Notes under the pieces: model-generated
Told to the model about the DNA's origin: nothing
The model's database searches: none
What the model saw: the letters and a program-made list of their open reading frames with translations, nothing else
Part shown: positions 50,296 through 62,000 of the stretch, piece by piece
Position numbering within the stretch: the stretch's first letter is position 1
Layout of the letters: each line of letters starts with the position of its first letter
Position numbers and translations under genes: made by a program
Source of the DNA: M3007 sp033764075
Lineage (GTDB): Bacteria > Bacteroidota > Bacteroidia > Chitinophagales > Saprospiraceae
DNA: 64,000 nucleotides
Assembly: GCA_033764075.1 (NCBI GenBank)
Contig: JANRJH010000005.1
Span: forward strand, 96,085-160,084
Direction: 5' to 3'

Positions 50296-52187
50296 CGCCG
50301 CATCCCCGGAATTTCCGCCATTCGACCCTGAATTTCCGCCAACACCTGCACATCCTCGATGGTGCCCGGTGCGACGAATGCTTTTCCGTCGGCCATGCTT
50401 CGCATGACCTTGCGCAGAATTTTTCCGGAGCGGGTCTTGGGCAGGCGTTTGACCAGCACGGCCGTTTTGAAACAGGCGATGGCGCCCAGTCGGTCGCGCA
50501 CCATTTGAACCAATTCGGCCTCCAGTTGCTCCTCGCTGATGTGCTGGTCGGCTTTGAGCACGACAAATCCGACGGGAAGCTGGCCCTTTAGCCCGTCCTC
50601 CACGCCGATCACGGCGCACTCGGCCACGGCGGGGTGGGAGGCGACGATTTCCTCCATGTCGGCCGTGCTGAGGCGGTGCCCGGCCACGTTGATCACGTCG
50701 TCTATTCGGCCGGTGATGTACACGTATCCGTCGGCATCTTTGTATCCGCCGTCGCCGGTGAAGTAATATCCCGGGAAGGCGCTCAGGTAGCTCTCCTTGA
50801 AGCGCTCGGGGTGTTGCCACAGGGACGCAAGGCAGCCGGGGGGCAGGGGCAGGCGCACGGCTACGGCGCCCTCCTGGCCGTCGGGTACGGGTTGTCCGGA
50901 TTCATCGAGCAGTTGCACGTCGAATCCGGGAACGGGCTTGCCGGCGGATCCCGGACGCACGGCGAACAGTTCCAGCCCGGCGGGGTTGGCCAGCATGGGC
51001 CAGCCGCTTTCGGTCTGCCACCAGTGGTCGACCACGGGGATGCGCAGCAGTTGCTGGGCCCATTCGAGCGTGGCCACGTCGCAGCGCTCACCGGCAAGGA
51101 ACAGGTATTGCAGGCTGCTGAGGTCGTACCCGGTTTTGAGCAGCCCCTGCGGGTCTTCCTTTTTGATGGCGCGAATGGCCGTCGGGGCAGTGAAAAATGT
51201 TTTGACCCGGTATTCGGACACCACGCGCCAGAACGCGCCCGCGTCGGGTGTGCGCACCGGCTTGCCCTCGTACAGGATGGTGGTGGCCCCGGTAAGGAGC
51301 GGGGCGTACACGATATACGAGTGTCCGACCACCCAGCCCACGTCGCTGGCGGCCCAGAAGACATCGCCCGGCTTTGTGTCGTACACATACTGCATGCTGA
51401 AACGCAGGGCCACGGCGTGCCCGCCGTTTTCCCGGACGATGCCCTTGGGTTTGCCCGTGGTGCCGGAAGTGTACAGGATGTAGAGCGGGTCGGTGGCGTC
51501 GACCGGAACACAGGGCCCCAGCGCGGCGTCGGCGGCCAGCGCGTACCAGTCGTAGTCGCGGCCCGGGCGCAGGTTCCAGCGGTACACGTCGCGCTGGCAC
51601 ACCACCACGGCAGCGGGCTGGTGGCCGGCTTCGCGCAGGGCGTCCTCCACCATGGGTTGGTAGGGCAGAACGCGGTCTGTCTCGATGCCTGCGCTGGCGG
51701 TGAGCAGCACTTTGGGCTCCGCGTCGTCGATGCGGAGGGCCAGTTCGTGCGGCGCAAATCCGCCGAACACCACCGAGTGCACGGCGCCCAGGCGGGCGCA
51801 GGCCAGCATGGCGGTCACCACTTCGGGCATCATGGGCATGTAGATGATGACGCGGTCGCCCTTTTCCACCCCCAGGTTTTTCAGTACGCCGGCGAAACGC
51901 GCCGTGTCCTCGAGCAACTCCCGGTAGGTGATGGCGCGTTTGGTGTGTGTCACCGGCGAGTCGTAGTACACGGCCACCTGGTCGCCCCGGCCTTGTTCGA
52001 CCTGGTGGTCGAGGGCGAGGTAGCAGGTGTTCAGTTGTCCGCCCCTGAACCAGCGGTACAGGTCGTGTTCGTCTTTGGAGAGTATGGTTTCCGGAAACCG
52101 GAACCAGTGGATGGCCTGGGCCTGTTCGCGCCAGAAGTCTTCGGGTTGGGCCAGGCTGCGCTGAAAAAGGGTAGGGTAGGAGGGCAT
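50292..52187 (-). CDS. prpE: Propionyl-CoA synthetase-type acyl-CoA ligase
   Basis: 631 aa, acyl-AMP-forming. Opens with AQPEDFWREQAQAIHWFRFP, P-loop LYILYTSGTTGKPKGIVREN, motif VVDHWWQTESGWPML, adenylate-binding YYFTGDGGYKDADGYVYITG with the conserved Asp, GRIDDVINVAGHRLSTADME, and the catalytic Lys near the end (KTRSGKILRKVMRSMADGK). The length and the HWF(R/D)-P opening fit PrpE more than acetyl-CoA synthetase. It activates propionate or acetate. A TACCTTTG box lies 16 nt upstream. Confidence 0.9.
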   Translation of the reverse strand: MPSYPTLFQRSLAQPEDFWREQAQAIHWFRFPETILSKDEHDLYRWFRGGQLNTCYLALDHQVEQGRGDQVAVYYDSPVTHTKRAITYRELLEDTARFAGVLKNLGVEKGDRVIIYMPMMPEVVTAMLACARLGAVHSVVFGGFAPHELALRIDDAEPKVLLTASAGIETDRVLPYQPMVEDALREAGHQPAAVVVCQRDVYRWNLRPGRDYDWYALAADAALGPCVPVDATDPLYILYTSGTTGKPKGIVRENGGHAVALRFSMQYVYDTKPGDVFWAASDVGWVVGHSYIVYAPLLTGATTILYEGKPVRTPDAGAFWRVVSEYRVKTFFTAPTAIRAIKKEDPQGLLKTGYDLSSLQYLFLAGERCDVATLEWAQQLLRIPVVDHWWQTESGWPMLANPAGLELFAVRPGSAGKPVPGFDVQLLDESGQPVPDGQEGAVAVRLPLPPGCLASLWQHPERFKESYLSAFPGYYFTGDGGYKDADGYVYITGRIDDVINVAGHRLSTADMEEIVASHPAVAECAVIGVEDGLKGQLPVGFVVLKADQHISEEQLEAELVQMVRDRLGAIACFKTAVLVKRLPKTRSGKILRKVMRSMADGKAFVAPGTIEDVQVLAEIQGRMAEIPGMRR

Positions 52188-52203
52188 AGGTCGAGCGTTT
52201 GCC

Positions 52204-52211
52204 CAAAGGTA
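52204..52211 (-). promoter_or_regulatory. Promoter -7 box TACCTTTG (prpE)
   Basis: TAnnTTTG on the minus strand, 16 nt upstream of the prpE ATG at 52187. Confidence 0.55.
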
Positions 52212-52317
52212 GTGGATTTTTTATGGATATAGTTATGTAGATATGTCATTGTTTATGGGAATATTGGTCACTGTTGCATCAAACAATTACACAACCATGT
52301 TTTTACGGAGTAAACTA

Positions 52318-52525
52318 AGGTGCTTGAATGCAACAAATGCACGACCTCTCCGAGGTCGTAAAACTTTGTTAACGAACGATTCTACAAATGCAGCACCTCT
52401 CCGAGGTGCTAAAAGGTTATCGGAAACGACCTCAACAGAATGACCTCGGAGAGGTCAAACCTTTGTAGCATGGTGCAGTATCAACGTTTTTACGACCTCT
52501 TAGAGCTCGAACATTTGTAATAGCT
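52318..52525. repeat. Small palindromic elements, GACCTC family with varying stems
   Basis: Four units share an ACAAATG/CATTTGT or CTTTGTAG flank but differ in the stem: CGACCTC-tcc-GAGGTCG, GCACCTC-tcc-GAGGTGC, TGACCTC-gga-GAGGTCA and the decayed CGACCTC-tta-GAGCTCG. Pairing is preserved in three of the four. Same family as 48616-48820. The gap 52188-52604 is otherwise without a gene. Confidence 0.85.
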
Positions 52526-52604
52526 AACCGCAAAACCCTTGATCTGTGATTAGAATAATAAATCTTCACCTAAACACGCCGTCAATTCTTGACATGCTAA
52601 GATT

Positions 52605-52775
52605 TCAAAAAACTTGTGTATAATGGACACAGTATACTCGTAGGACGAATCGCATCCACACCGCTTCCACCAATTTTTCCAAATTCAGCGCCACCCCCGG
52701 AAGCAGTTCCAAATCATCCGACCAGTTGCCGATAATCCACTTTTTACCCAATTCGGCAAACAGGTATTGCGGCAT
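52605..52775 (-). CDS. Short ORF with its own promoter box
   Basis: 56 codons from ATG 52775: MPQYLFAELGKKWIIGNWSD then DLELLPGVALNLEKLVEAVW. The first 40 residues look like protein and the rest, through the palindrome-rich gap, does not. A TATCTTTG box lies 14 nt upstream. It may be a real microprotein or the surviving 5' end of a larger gene. No family recognised. Confidence 0.4.
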   Translation of the reverse strand: MPQYLFAELGKKWIIGNWSDDLELLPGVALNLEKLVEAVWMRFVLRVYCVHYTQVF

Positions 52776-52788
52776 ACTTTATTTTTTA

Positions 52789-52796
52789 CAAAGATA
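52789..52796 (-). promoter_or_regulatory. Promoter -7 box TATCTTTG
   Basis: TAnnTTTG on the minus strand, 13 nt upstream of the 56-codon ORF. It is only 4 nt from the divergent helicase promoter box. Confidence 0.45.
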
Positions 52797-52800
52797 CCAC

Positions 52801-52808
52801 TACTTTTG
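52801..52808 (+). promoter_or_regulatory. Promoter -7 box TACTTTTG
   Basis: TAnnTTTG on the plus strand, 15 nt before the helicase ATG at 52824. Confidence 0.5.
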
Positions 52809-52823
52809 CATAAAAACACGCTT

Positions 52824-55307
52824 ATGCTTCTTCATCGAAACCCACAGCTCGATCTGGCCTTCGAGTATGTGAACAACACGAACGCCCACGTTTTCCTCAC
52901 GGGCAAGGCCGGCACCGGCAAAACCACTTTCCTGCAACGCATCCGCGCCGATTCGGCCAAACGGCTGGCGGTGGTTGCCCCTACCGGCGTGGCAGCCATC
53001 AACGCGGGCGGCATGACCATCCATTCGCTGTTCCAGCTGCCCTTCGGACCTTTCCTGCCCGGAAACCGCCACGACGCTGCCCGCCAGCGCCGGTTCTCCA
53101 AAGAAAAGATCAACCTCATTCGCAGCCTCGACCTGCTGGTGATCGACGAGATCAGCATGGTGCGCGCCGATGTGCTCGACGGCATTGACGACGTGCTGCG
53201 CCGATACCGCGACTTCGCCCGGCCCTTCGGCGGCCTGCAGTTGCTCATGATCGGCGACCTGCACCAGCTGCCGCCCGTAGCCAAGGACGACGAGTGGCAA
53301 ATGCTGCGCGCCTACTACGACACCCCCTACTTCTTCAGCAGCCAGGCCCTGCGCCAGGCCGCGCCGGTGGTGATCGAGCTCAAGCACATCTACCGGCAAT
53401 CCGACAGCTTTTTCATCGACCTGCTCAACCGGGTGCGCGAACGCCGCCTCGACGCGGAGGTGCTCGATACCCTCAACAGCCGCTACGTGCCCGACTTCAG
53501 GCCGGCCGACGGAGACGCCTACATCACCCTCAGCACCCACAACGCCACCGCCCAGGAGATCAACGCCCAGCGCCTGTCCGAAACCCCGGGAACGCTGTTC
53601 CGCTTTCGGGCCGAGATCCACGGCGACTTTCCGGCTTACGCGTACCCGACCGACGAGGACCTGGCCCTCAAGGTGGGCGCCCAGGTGATGTTCGTTAAAA
53701 ACGACATCTCGCGCGACAAGCGCTACTACAACGGTAAAATCGGCAAGATCAGCGCGATCAAGGACAAAACCATCACGGTGCAATGCCCGGGCGAGTCGGA
53801 GACCATCACCGTTGCGCCGGTCGAATGGCAGAACCTCAAATATTCGCTCAACGCGCAGACCAAATCGGTGACCGAAGACGTCGCCGGCACCTTCACCCAG
53901 CTGCCCCTGCGCCTGGCCTGGGCCATCACCATCCACAAGAGCCAGGGACTTACGTTCGAAAAGGTTATCCTTGACGCCCAGTCGGCCTTCGCCCACGGAC
54001 AGGTGTACGTGGCGCTCAGCCGCTGCAAGAGCTTTGAGGGCATCGTGCTGCGCTCCCGGATCAGCGCTTCGGGCATCAAAACCGACAGCACGGTGCAGCA
54101 CTTCAGCGAGGCGGCGGCCAAAAACGAGCCGGACGAAGCGCACCTGCACCGCGCCAAGGCGGTCTCTCAGCAGGTGCTGCTCGAAGAGCTGTTTCAGTTT
54201 GCCGCTGTGCAAAAACCGCTGGAGCAGTTGCGCCGGGCTTTTCTGGAAAACGAAGGCAGCCTGCACGCGGATGCGGTGGCGCAGGTAAAAACCATTGCGG
54301 AAAAAGCCGCAGCGCTGTACGGGGTGGCCAACAAGTTCCGACCTGAACTGCAAAACCACTTCCGGCCCGACGTGCTTCCGGAGGGCGACGAGGCCCTGCA
54401 GGCCCGTGTGCGGAAGGGCGCAGCCTGGTTTGCCGATCAGATCGGCGCCGACCTCTTGCCGGCATTGTACGACGTGCGCGTGGTGAGCGACAACCGCGAG
54501 GTGCGCAAAACGGCCACCGAGGCGCTGGAGGCAGCGCAGGCGGCCTTTTTCGTGAAGCACAAGTGCTTCGAAGCGGCGCAAAAGGGATTTTCTGCACCGG
54601 TATATCAGCGCTGTAAGGCGGACGCCGAGCTGGACTTCAACATTGAAAAGGCCAAGGCGGCGATGTCGCCCGCCACCTCCCAGGCGCCGCAGGACGTGCC
54701 GCACCCGAAGCTGTTTCAGCAGTTGAAAAAGTGGCGCACCGAAACGGGCGCCGCCCTGGGTGTGGAGCTGTTCCAGATCGTGTCGACTCGCACGCTGCTC
54801 GAGATTGTGCAATACCTGCCCGGCACGCCGGACGCGCTGAAGGCCATCAAGGGCATCGGAAAGGCTAAGCTGGCCCAGTTTGGCGCCGACATACTGGCCA
54901 TGGTACAGACCTACTGCGCGGCGCACAACATACAGACAACCGACGTGGAGCTGCCCGGAGCGGAAAAGCCGTTGGTGCGTTCGGACACCAAGGTGCTGAG
55001 TTTTGAGTTGTTCCGTTCCGGCAAATCCATCGACGAGATCGCCGCCGAACGCGGGTTTGTGCGGGGCACCATTGAGGGCCACCTGGCGCATTTTGTGGAG
55101 TCGGGCGAGTTGGATGTGCTGGAGTTGATCGAGGAAGGGGACGCATCGCAAATAGGGGGGTACCTGGTCGATCATCCGGAGGCGCTGAGCTCGGAAGTAA
55201 AGGCGCATTTTGGCGACCGGTATTCATACAGCCAGATCAAGTTGGTGATGGCGGACTTCAAAAGAGCGCGGGCTAAGAAAACAGGCGGAAAGGGAGAAGT
55301 AAACTGA
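52824..55307 (+). CDS. PIF1/RecD-like helicase with HRDC and helix-turn-helix domains
   Basis: 827 aa from ATG 52824. Superfamily 1 helicase core: Walker A G27-K-A-G-T-G-K33-T-T (FLTGKAGTGKTTFL), Walker B D108-E109 (LLVIDEISMV), DLHQLPPVAKD, and UvrD-like C-terminal motif LAWAITIHKSQGLTFEKVIL with a YVALSRCKSF ending. An HRDC-type helical domain at about 625-705 (SRTLLEIVQYLPGTPDALKA, IKGIGKAKLAQFGADIL) is followed by an HTH_40 domain (SFELFRSGKSIDEIAAERGF). It unwinds DNA, possibly G-quadruplex or R-loop substrates. This fusion is common in Bacteroidota. Confidence 0.9.
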   Translation: MLLHRNPQLDLAFEYVNNTNAHVFLTGKAGTGKTTFLQRIRADSAKRLAVVAPTGVAAINAGGMTIHSLFQLPFGPFLPGNRHDAARQRRFSKEKINLIRSLDLLVIDEISMVRADVLDGIDDVLRRYRDFARPFGGLQLLMIGDLHQLPPVAKDDEWQMLRAYYDTPYFFSSQALRQAAPVVIELKHIYRQSDSFFIDLLNRVRERRLDAEVLDTLNSRYVPDFRPADGDAYITLSTHNATAQEINAQRLSETPGTLFRFRAEIHGDFPAYAYPTDEDLALKVGAQVMFVKNDISRDKRYYNGKIGKISAIKDKTITVQCPGESETITVAPVEWQNLKYSLNAQTKSVTEDVAGTFTQLPLRLAWAITIHKSQGLTFEKVILDAQSAFAHGQVYVALSRCKSFEGIVLRSRISASGIKTDSTVQHFSEAAAKNEPDEAHLHRAKAVSQQVLLEELFQFAAVQKPLEQLRRAFLENEGSLHADAVAQVKTIAEKAAALYGVANKFRPELQNHFRPDVLPEGDEALQARVRKGAAWFADQIGADLLPALYDVRVVSDNREVRKTATEALEAAQAAFFVKHKCFEAAQKGFSAPVYQRCKADAELDFNIEKAKAAMSPATSQAPQDVPHPKLFQQLKKWRTETGAALGVELFQIVSTRTLLEIVQYLPGTPDALKAIKGIGKAKLAQFGADILAMVQTYCAAHNIQTTDVELPGAEKPLVRSDTKVLSFELFRSGKSIDEIAAERGFVRGTIEGHLAHFVESGELDVLELIEEGDASQIGGYLVDHPEALSSEVKAHFGDRYSYSQIKLVMADFKRARAKKTGGKGEVN

Positions 55308-55860
55308 TGACAATCAAGCCTTCAGGGATGGCCTTCAGCAATTCCAGGAAACGTCGCCGGCACAGGCAGGTTTCTTTTTTGGCCACGTTGCTATTGGCGT
55401 ACCCCATGACCCGGGCAATGTCGTCCATAGAATGCCCCAACTGATATAGTATTAAAATTTTCCTGCATTTGTGATTTAGTTGTTTCAGCAGTTTACCCAG
55501 TTGTTCCTGTCTTTCGGCAAGCAGGTAGTCCTGCTCCGGATCGCCCGCAGCCGGAAGTTCAGGCGGGTTATCGGTATGCAAGAAGCGCGACTTGCTGTTG
55601 CGGCGGCGTTCGTTAAACCAATGCTGCCGTACAATGCCCATGAAGAAAGCATCCAGCGAGCCTTCTCCTCTGTAGTCGCCTTGACGAACCTTGCGGTCGA
55701 GCAGAATAACGGCCTCCTGGTACACGTCCTCTCCGTCCTGGCGGTTGCCCCTCTGTCGGCATACGTGTGCGATGGTTTTTTGCCGCAGCACGTTGTTCTC
55801 AAAGAGGTCTTTCAGCGCGGCCTGATATTGAGCCAATCTTTCTCCGGGCACTGCACTCAT
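55273..55860 (-). CDS. ECF-family RNA polymerase sigma factor
   Basis: 195 aa. Region 2 is seen as QDGEDVYQEAVILLDRKVRQ and GSLDAFFMGIVRQHWFNERR, and region 4 as LKQLNHKCRKILILYQLGHS with MDDIARVMGYANSNVAKKET. No anti-sigma gene is adjacent. The divergent neighbour is the 2206-aa T9SS protein (204-nt gap), a candidate target. Its C-terminal 35 codons overlap the end of the convergent helicase gene. Confidence 0.85.
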   Translation of the reverse strand: MSAVPGERLAQYQAALKDLFENNVLRQKTIAHVCRQRGNRQDGEDVYQEAVILLDRKVRQGDYRGEGSLDAFFMGIVRQHWFNERRRNSKSRFLHTDNPPELPAAGDPEQDYLLAERQEQLGKLLKQLNHKCRKILILYQLGHSMDDIARVMGYANSNVAKKETCLCRRRFLELLKAIPEGLIVISLLLPFRLFS

Positions 55861-56063
55861 AGTTCAATTTTGTGTAATAAAACATTGTTTAAGTTTGATT
55901 TAAAAATATTGTGTTCCGGTTTTGACACACAAAGTAAAGAAAAGTTCTTTGTTAATTTTATGTAAAGTGGTAACCTAATGGTAAAAATGTTAACCTGCTA
56001 TGGGGTGTGCAGCGTCACACATCACCTGTTGGGTCAACACAACATTTACCTAAAACCTTACCT

Positions 56064-59000
56064 ATGAAACCCGTTTACTGCCTCGTCCTGATCTTTCTGA
56101 TCACCCGTGAAATCCCGGCGCAAACATTTCAAACGCAATACGGCACCACCATGGACAACGCCTTCACGAAAGTAATCCCCAGCGGTTCAGCGTATTATGT
56201 GCTAGGGCGCGACCAAGTAGCGGCAGGATCACCGGACAGGGCCACTGTGACCCGCCTGAATGCAAACGGGCAACACGTGTGGACACTGAGTCTGGATATA
56301 GGTTCTGCCTGGCTGGATGCCGTAGTGACCCCGGGAGGTGACCTCCTGGTGGTAGGCCAAACCCTCCCGGCCGATCCGACGAACCAAAGTCTCGCCGGAC
56401 TGGTCACGCCTAACGGCGCTTTCAGCTGGGTGCGCAGCTATGAAGTGCCCGGGAGGGAAGCCTTCACCCGCATTGTGCGCAACCCTGCTCCCCAAAATGC
56501 AGCATTCCCCTATTACATTATTGGGGCACAAAACGATCCGAACGCGGGGGCTACCATCGATGATGTTGTACTGTGGAACATCGATGAACAGGGGAATTCC
56601 AACTGGAAAAAGCTATTTCCAAGCGCTGGGGACGATGAATTCGTGCGTGCGATGGAGGCTTTGCCCACCGGCGACCTAATGCTGGCTGGAAATTTAGACG
56701 CCGACGGAGGGGTGTTCCTCTTTGACAACACAGGGGCGCACAAGGGTGGCCTGATTACCTTTGGTACCAGATTCACTTTTGCCGATCTTTTTCAGGGCAG
56801 TGGCGGCAATTTTTATGCAGTGGGTAATACCTTTCCGAATTTTAACGCCTACCTGATCAAATACGACGCCAATTTACTGCCGGTCTGGGAAGCGAACCTC
56901 AACGGATTGTCGGCCATCAGCCAGGTGTGGCAAGCGCCGGGCGGGGGCATTTACGTGACGGGCACCGGACCATTTGGCGGCAGGGTGAGAACGGTCGTGA
57001 TGCACTTCACGGATGGTGGAAGCAGCCCGGTGCTGATCTGGACCAAGTACCTCGACAACGGAGAAACTGTTTATCAGGGTGGCGCTACCGCCTTCGTGCC
57101 CCCGAATCGTATGGCTTTTGCAGACGGACGCATACCGGCGTCTGGTGGCTTCGGACAATTGTGCGCTTTCATGTCGGTGAGCGACCTGGATTTGACCACT
57201 TGTGTCACCGCATCCACCACCATTTTTGTGTCGTCCAACGCTTTGTTTTATAACGGTCCGGTATTACCCTCTTTCGAATTTACCGACACAATTCCCGGCA
57301 CTGATTTGCTAAGTTCGGCCCTAAACTGGCAACAGGAGTACATATGTTCGCCTTGCAAGGCGGGATTTACCTTTCAGGCCAATGGGAGCTGTGGCGACTT
57401 TAACTTCACGAACACCTCCACCGGGTCTTCACCGCTGACCTACGCCTGGACATTTGGGGACCCAACCAGTGGAGCCAACAACGCATCGGCAGCCCAGGAC
57501 CCGACACATCAGTTCAGCGTGTGCGGCAATTTCAAGGTTTGCCTCAAGATCACCGATAGCAATTGTGCGGACTCGATTTGCCAGACGGTGGCGTTCTTTG
57601 ACCAGGTTAAGCCAACAATTACTTGTCCCGCCAGCCAGGTTGTACAGGCCAGCGGCTGCCCGGTGTCGGTTAATAATATTCCGCCAAACAATGTGTCCGA
57701 CGACTGCAGTACGCCATCCGTCGGATATATCATTACAGGTACTTCGTCCGGGTTTGGACCCAATGACGCCAGCGGACATCAATTCAATCAAGGCGTGTCA
57801 ACGGTTGTGTATACGGCCACAGACCATTGTGGCAACACGGCGAGTTGTTCGTTCAACGTGGACGTGTTGTGCGCCCCGGGAGGCAGTTCCAGGCTATGTG
57901 GCCAGTCGGTGCTCACTTGTTTTTCAGGGTTCAATAATCCCAATTACCCCACTTCAGGGCTGAACGCCAACGGCAACGTGGTCGCTTTTGTCGATCCACG
58001 GGCCCTGACCAATGTTCCGCCCAACGGAATGGACGCCTCCAACCCGGTCAACGGTCTCCCGAACGTGCCTATGGTGAAAGACCCACAATGGGTGTATAGC
58101 CGGATGGGTCAGGTATTCGGGCTGGCCATCGACGCCAATGAATTTGTGTATGCTACCGCTTCCACCATCTATGGAAAGTTCACCGATCCGTTCAATGTGG
58201 ACGTTACTTTCGGAACGGCGGGTGCCGGAGGGATTTACAAAATTGATCCGTCCACCGGCACAGTAACGGATTTTGTGAAAACCAACAGCGTTAACCCCAA
58301 CACCATAGGCACGAATTTCATTTACAACACCGGATCGGGTCTGGGTAATATTTGCTACGACAAGCAATACAACCAGTTCTTTGTCACCAATTTTACCGAC
58401 GGCAAAATATATCGGATTGACATTAATGGTATTGTGCTGAGTACGTACGATCATCCCGGCAGCCTGACTTTCCCATCCAATCCTCCGGGGAGTACCTTTA
58501 TTCCGTTGGGCGACCGCCCATACGGCATTCAGAAGCACCCGCTAAACGGCCGGCTGTACTATGCCGTCTGGCGGGAGGACCTGGGCCGCCAAAGCGGGAC
58601 GGTGAGCAATGAAGTCTGGTCAATCGCGTTGGATGGCGCCGGCAATTTCATGGGGGCCGCTACGCTGGTCCTGCCAATACCGCCCATGCCCAGCGTATCC
58701 TATTCGAACGCGCCTTCCGACCTGGCCTTTTCGCAGAGTGGAAAAATGCTGATTGGCGAACGGACGACCAGCCGGGACTGGCCGCAGTTCATTGGAAGTC
58801 CTGCTCATGACTCCCGGGTGCTGGAATATTGTTGTGATCCGGTTTGGGCGCCGCCGCTTACCTTTTATGTGGGAAATCTTAGCGTCAGTACCAATTGTGC
58901 CGGAGGGATAGACTACGGCTATGCCGGATATGATTTTATTCAGAATAAACCCGTTAATTGCGACGGTCTGATCTGGAGCACAGGTGATGCCTTGAAATTT

Positions 59001-62000
59001 GGTACCGGATTTAATCCCTATGCGAATGATTATGAAGTGGTATACGGGTTGGCTGGCGCGCTTGTTTCCGGCAACAGTAATTCACCCTTTTCAGCCAACT
59101 GGGTGAAAACAAACAGTTACTATATCGATATGGGCTTGCCCGGTAAAACCGAGTTTGGCGACGTTGAGGTATTTAAATGTGAATGCGACGGCAAACCCGA
59201 CTTTCCTTGCGATTCGCTGTGGGTGACCAAGACCCAGCCAAACCCCGGCACATGCTGTTTCAACATGACCTTCGACGTTCACGCGGGGCCTTTGGCCTAC
59301 CTCGAAGCAGAAAGCCTCACCCCGGGTGTGGTGTTCAACAACGTCACGCTGAACAACACCTTTGCGTGGGCAGGCAACCCCACCGGAACGCTCCTGCCGA
59401 TCAAGCACAACCCGTTGCAAGGCATCCCTCAGGGTACCTACCCCAACGCCCTCCAGTTTTGCCTGGCCAATATCCAGAACCCGAGCCAGGTGCCGCAGTG
59501 TGTGGTGTTCCGTTGGTATGTCAAAGGACCTGATGACGTTCCTTACCTCGCCTGTACGGACACGTGTTACTTCGAGTGCCCGGTACCCGTACCGGCCGAC
59601 ACCTGTGTGGTGGTGAAAACCGACAGCATAGCCTGCGACCCGGCCAACCCCAGGGAGTACTGCCTGTTCCTGACGGTGGAAAATACCAGCACTGACCCGA
59701 CATTCATTGCCAACCAGTTGATCATGAGTGGTCTGACCCCCGGCTTTTCCTTTAAGCCCTGTCCGCCGCCCGTCATCAGCACCACAGCGCCGTCCATTGC
59801 CCTCAACCTGATCCCGAGTCTGACACCCGGAAACACCAGCAACTTGCTGTGCGTCAAGCTGGTAGCATTGTCCCCTGTAATCACACCCACGGTGGTGTGC
59901 ATGAACCTGGGGCTATCGGGCAACAACGATTGTTGTCACAGCAGCATTCCGTTCTGCGTGACCCTTGAGCCCTGCTGCGACCCCTGCGAGGATCGGGGTA
60001 TTGCGGTGCAGACCACCGACCCGGACTCCTGCTGTCATTCACTGGACATCACCAACGACTGCAACTACAATTTCTTCACCAAACTTGAACTCGAATTGAT
60101 CACCCCGGGTGTTATTTTCGGCTCCCACTTCACCGGCGGAGCCAATCCCGGCGACTGGAACAACCCGATTTCGCAAAATAACCTCATCCAGTGGCAACAC
60201 GTGTCGGGCTACATCCCGAACGGCACTATTGCCGGCCTCATCAATTTCTGCCTGGACGAGATCAACAACCCAAGCGAGATACCGCAGATGGTGGTGCTGC
60301 ACTGGTATACCACCGGCGCCAACGGGAAAGACAGCATTGCCTGTTCGGATACGCTTATATTTGACTGTCCGCAACAGGATTTCCCCTGTATCCAGGTGCT
60401 CGATAGCAAAATACTGTGTAAACAAGACGCCAGCGGAAACGTCTACTACGAGTACATGCTGACCTTCCAGAACACCTCCTCGCCTCCGCATACGGCCGAT
60501 GAACTGGTCTTCAGCCAGATTGGCCCGCCGCCCGTCGTTGTGTTCCCCAACCCCATATCACTGTCGCCTCCGCTACTGCCCAACGGCATTACTACCATTA
60601 CAACCAATCTGTTCGGCACGGGCCTGAGCCCGGGCGACAAGCTCACTTTTGAGGTGCGGTTGCACGATTCGACCGATCCGGACGACTGGTGCTGTTTTGA
60701 AGGGGACACCTTGTGCATTTTTATTCCACCCTGCGATACCTGCGTTTGTCAGCCTAACCTGACCCTTTCACAGAGCGGGGTGGAATACCCGGTTTTCTGC
60801 CACCCACATACTGGATTCATTCCTGTGCTGCCATGTCCGGCCGACGACGTCGTGGTCTCCGGTTTCTTTGGATGTGTAGACCCTGTTACCGGGCAGCCTT
60901 GCCTGCCGTCTCCAGTGGTGTATGAATTGGTATTGCCGGATGGCAGTATTTATTCGGGCTCCACCAACAACTTCCCGGCCTATATTCTTCCCAAAGCCGA
61001 TGGGGATGATCCGGGGTTGTATTGCCTGACCTTTACAACAATTTGCCCCGGAACTTTCGATACCTGTGTTTGCAAAGTAACCTGGATCAGGGAAGCCTGT
61101 GACTCTTGCTGCACCGACTTTGATGCTTTTTGCAACCGCATTGAAAATGCGGTGACCATTAGTACAGACAACTCGCTTTGCAAGGCAACGCTCCGTGTCG
61201 ACAGCTTGCCCAACTGTGATTTCATTGACTGGGTGGATTGGGGGGACAACCAACAGGACGGCGGAAACCTGACCAGCGGTGGCATGGCCATGCACCAATA
61301 TGCCGGAAGTGGAACATTTGCCATTTGTTATCTGGCTATAGAACTGGACGAGGCAACCGGGCTGATCTGTTTTGAAAAAATCATTTGCGATACCATCTCC
61401 CTGCTTTGCGCCACGCCTGCCGATACGTGTATTGATCCGCCCGCGGGACTGGTCGCCTGGTGGTCGATGGACGACTTTTCCGGTTCGGTGGTGGCGGACG
61501 ACATCATAGGTTCAAATGATGGCATGCCTATGCCGGGTGGTTCGATCGGTAACCCTGGTGGCCCCGAACCGGTGCCCGGTAAAGTACGGGATGCCCTCCA
61601 CTACACCAGTCCGGGTAACCGACACGTCGAAGTAGCGGACGATCCAGTCCTGAATTTTGGCTCCGGGGCCTTTACCATCGATGCCTGGATATACACCAAC
61701 ATGGGCACCCAAACCGAACCAATAGTAGACAAGTTGGGCAATACAAACAATGGCTACGCCTTATCCATTCAGGGTACATCACCTTACTACCTGACGCTGG
61801 TGCTGGGAACGGGCAACACGGTGGATGTGTTGCAAGGGCCGGCGATCACCACGGGTGAATGGAATTTTGTCGCGGTGTCCGTCAACCCACCGACGGCAAC
61901 CTTCTTCGTGGGCAACAATACCAACGGATTAACCCAAATCAGCAACGTCCCCATTACCGGTGTGCCCAACGCGTCCAACCCAACGCGGACTTTGCGCATC

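Noticed and set aside
52800..55208. 802-codon minus-strand frame
   Set aside because: Antisense of the helicase gene, no family resemblance, and opposite to all helicase motifs.
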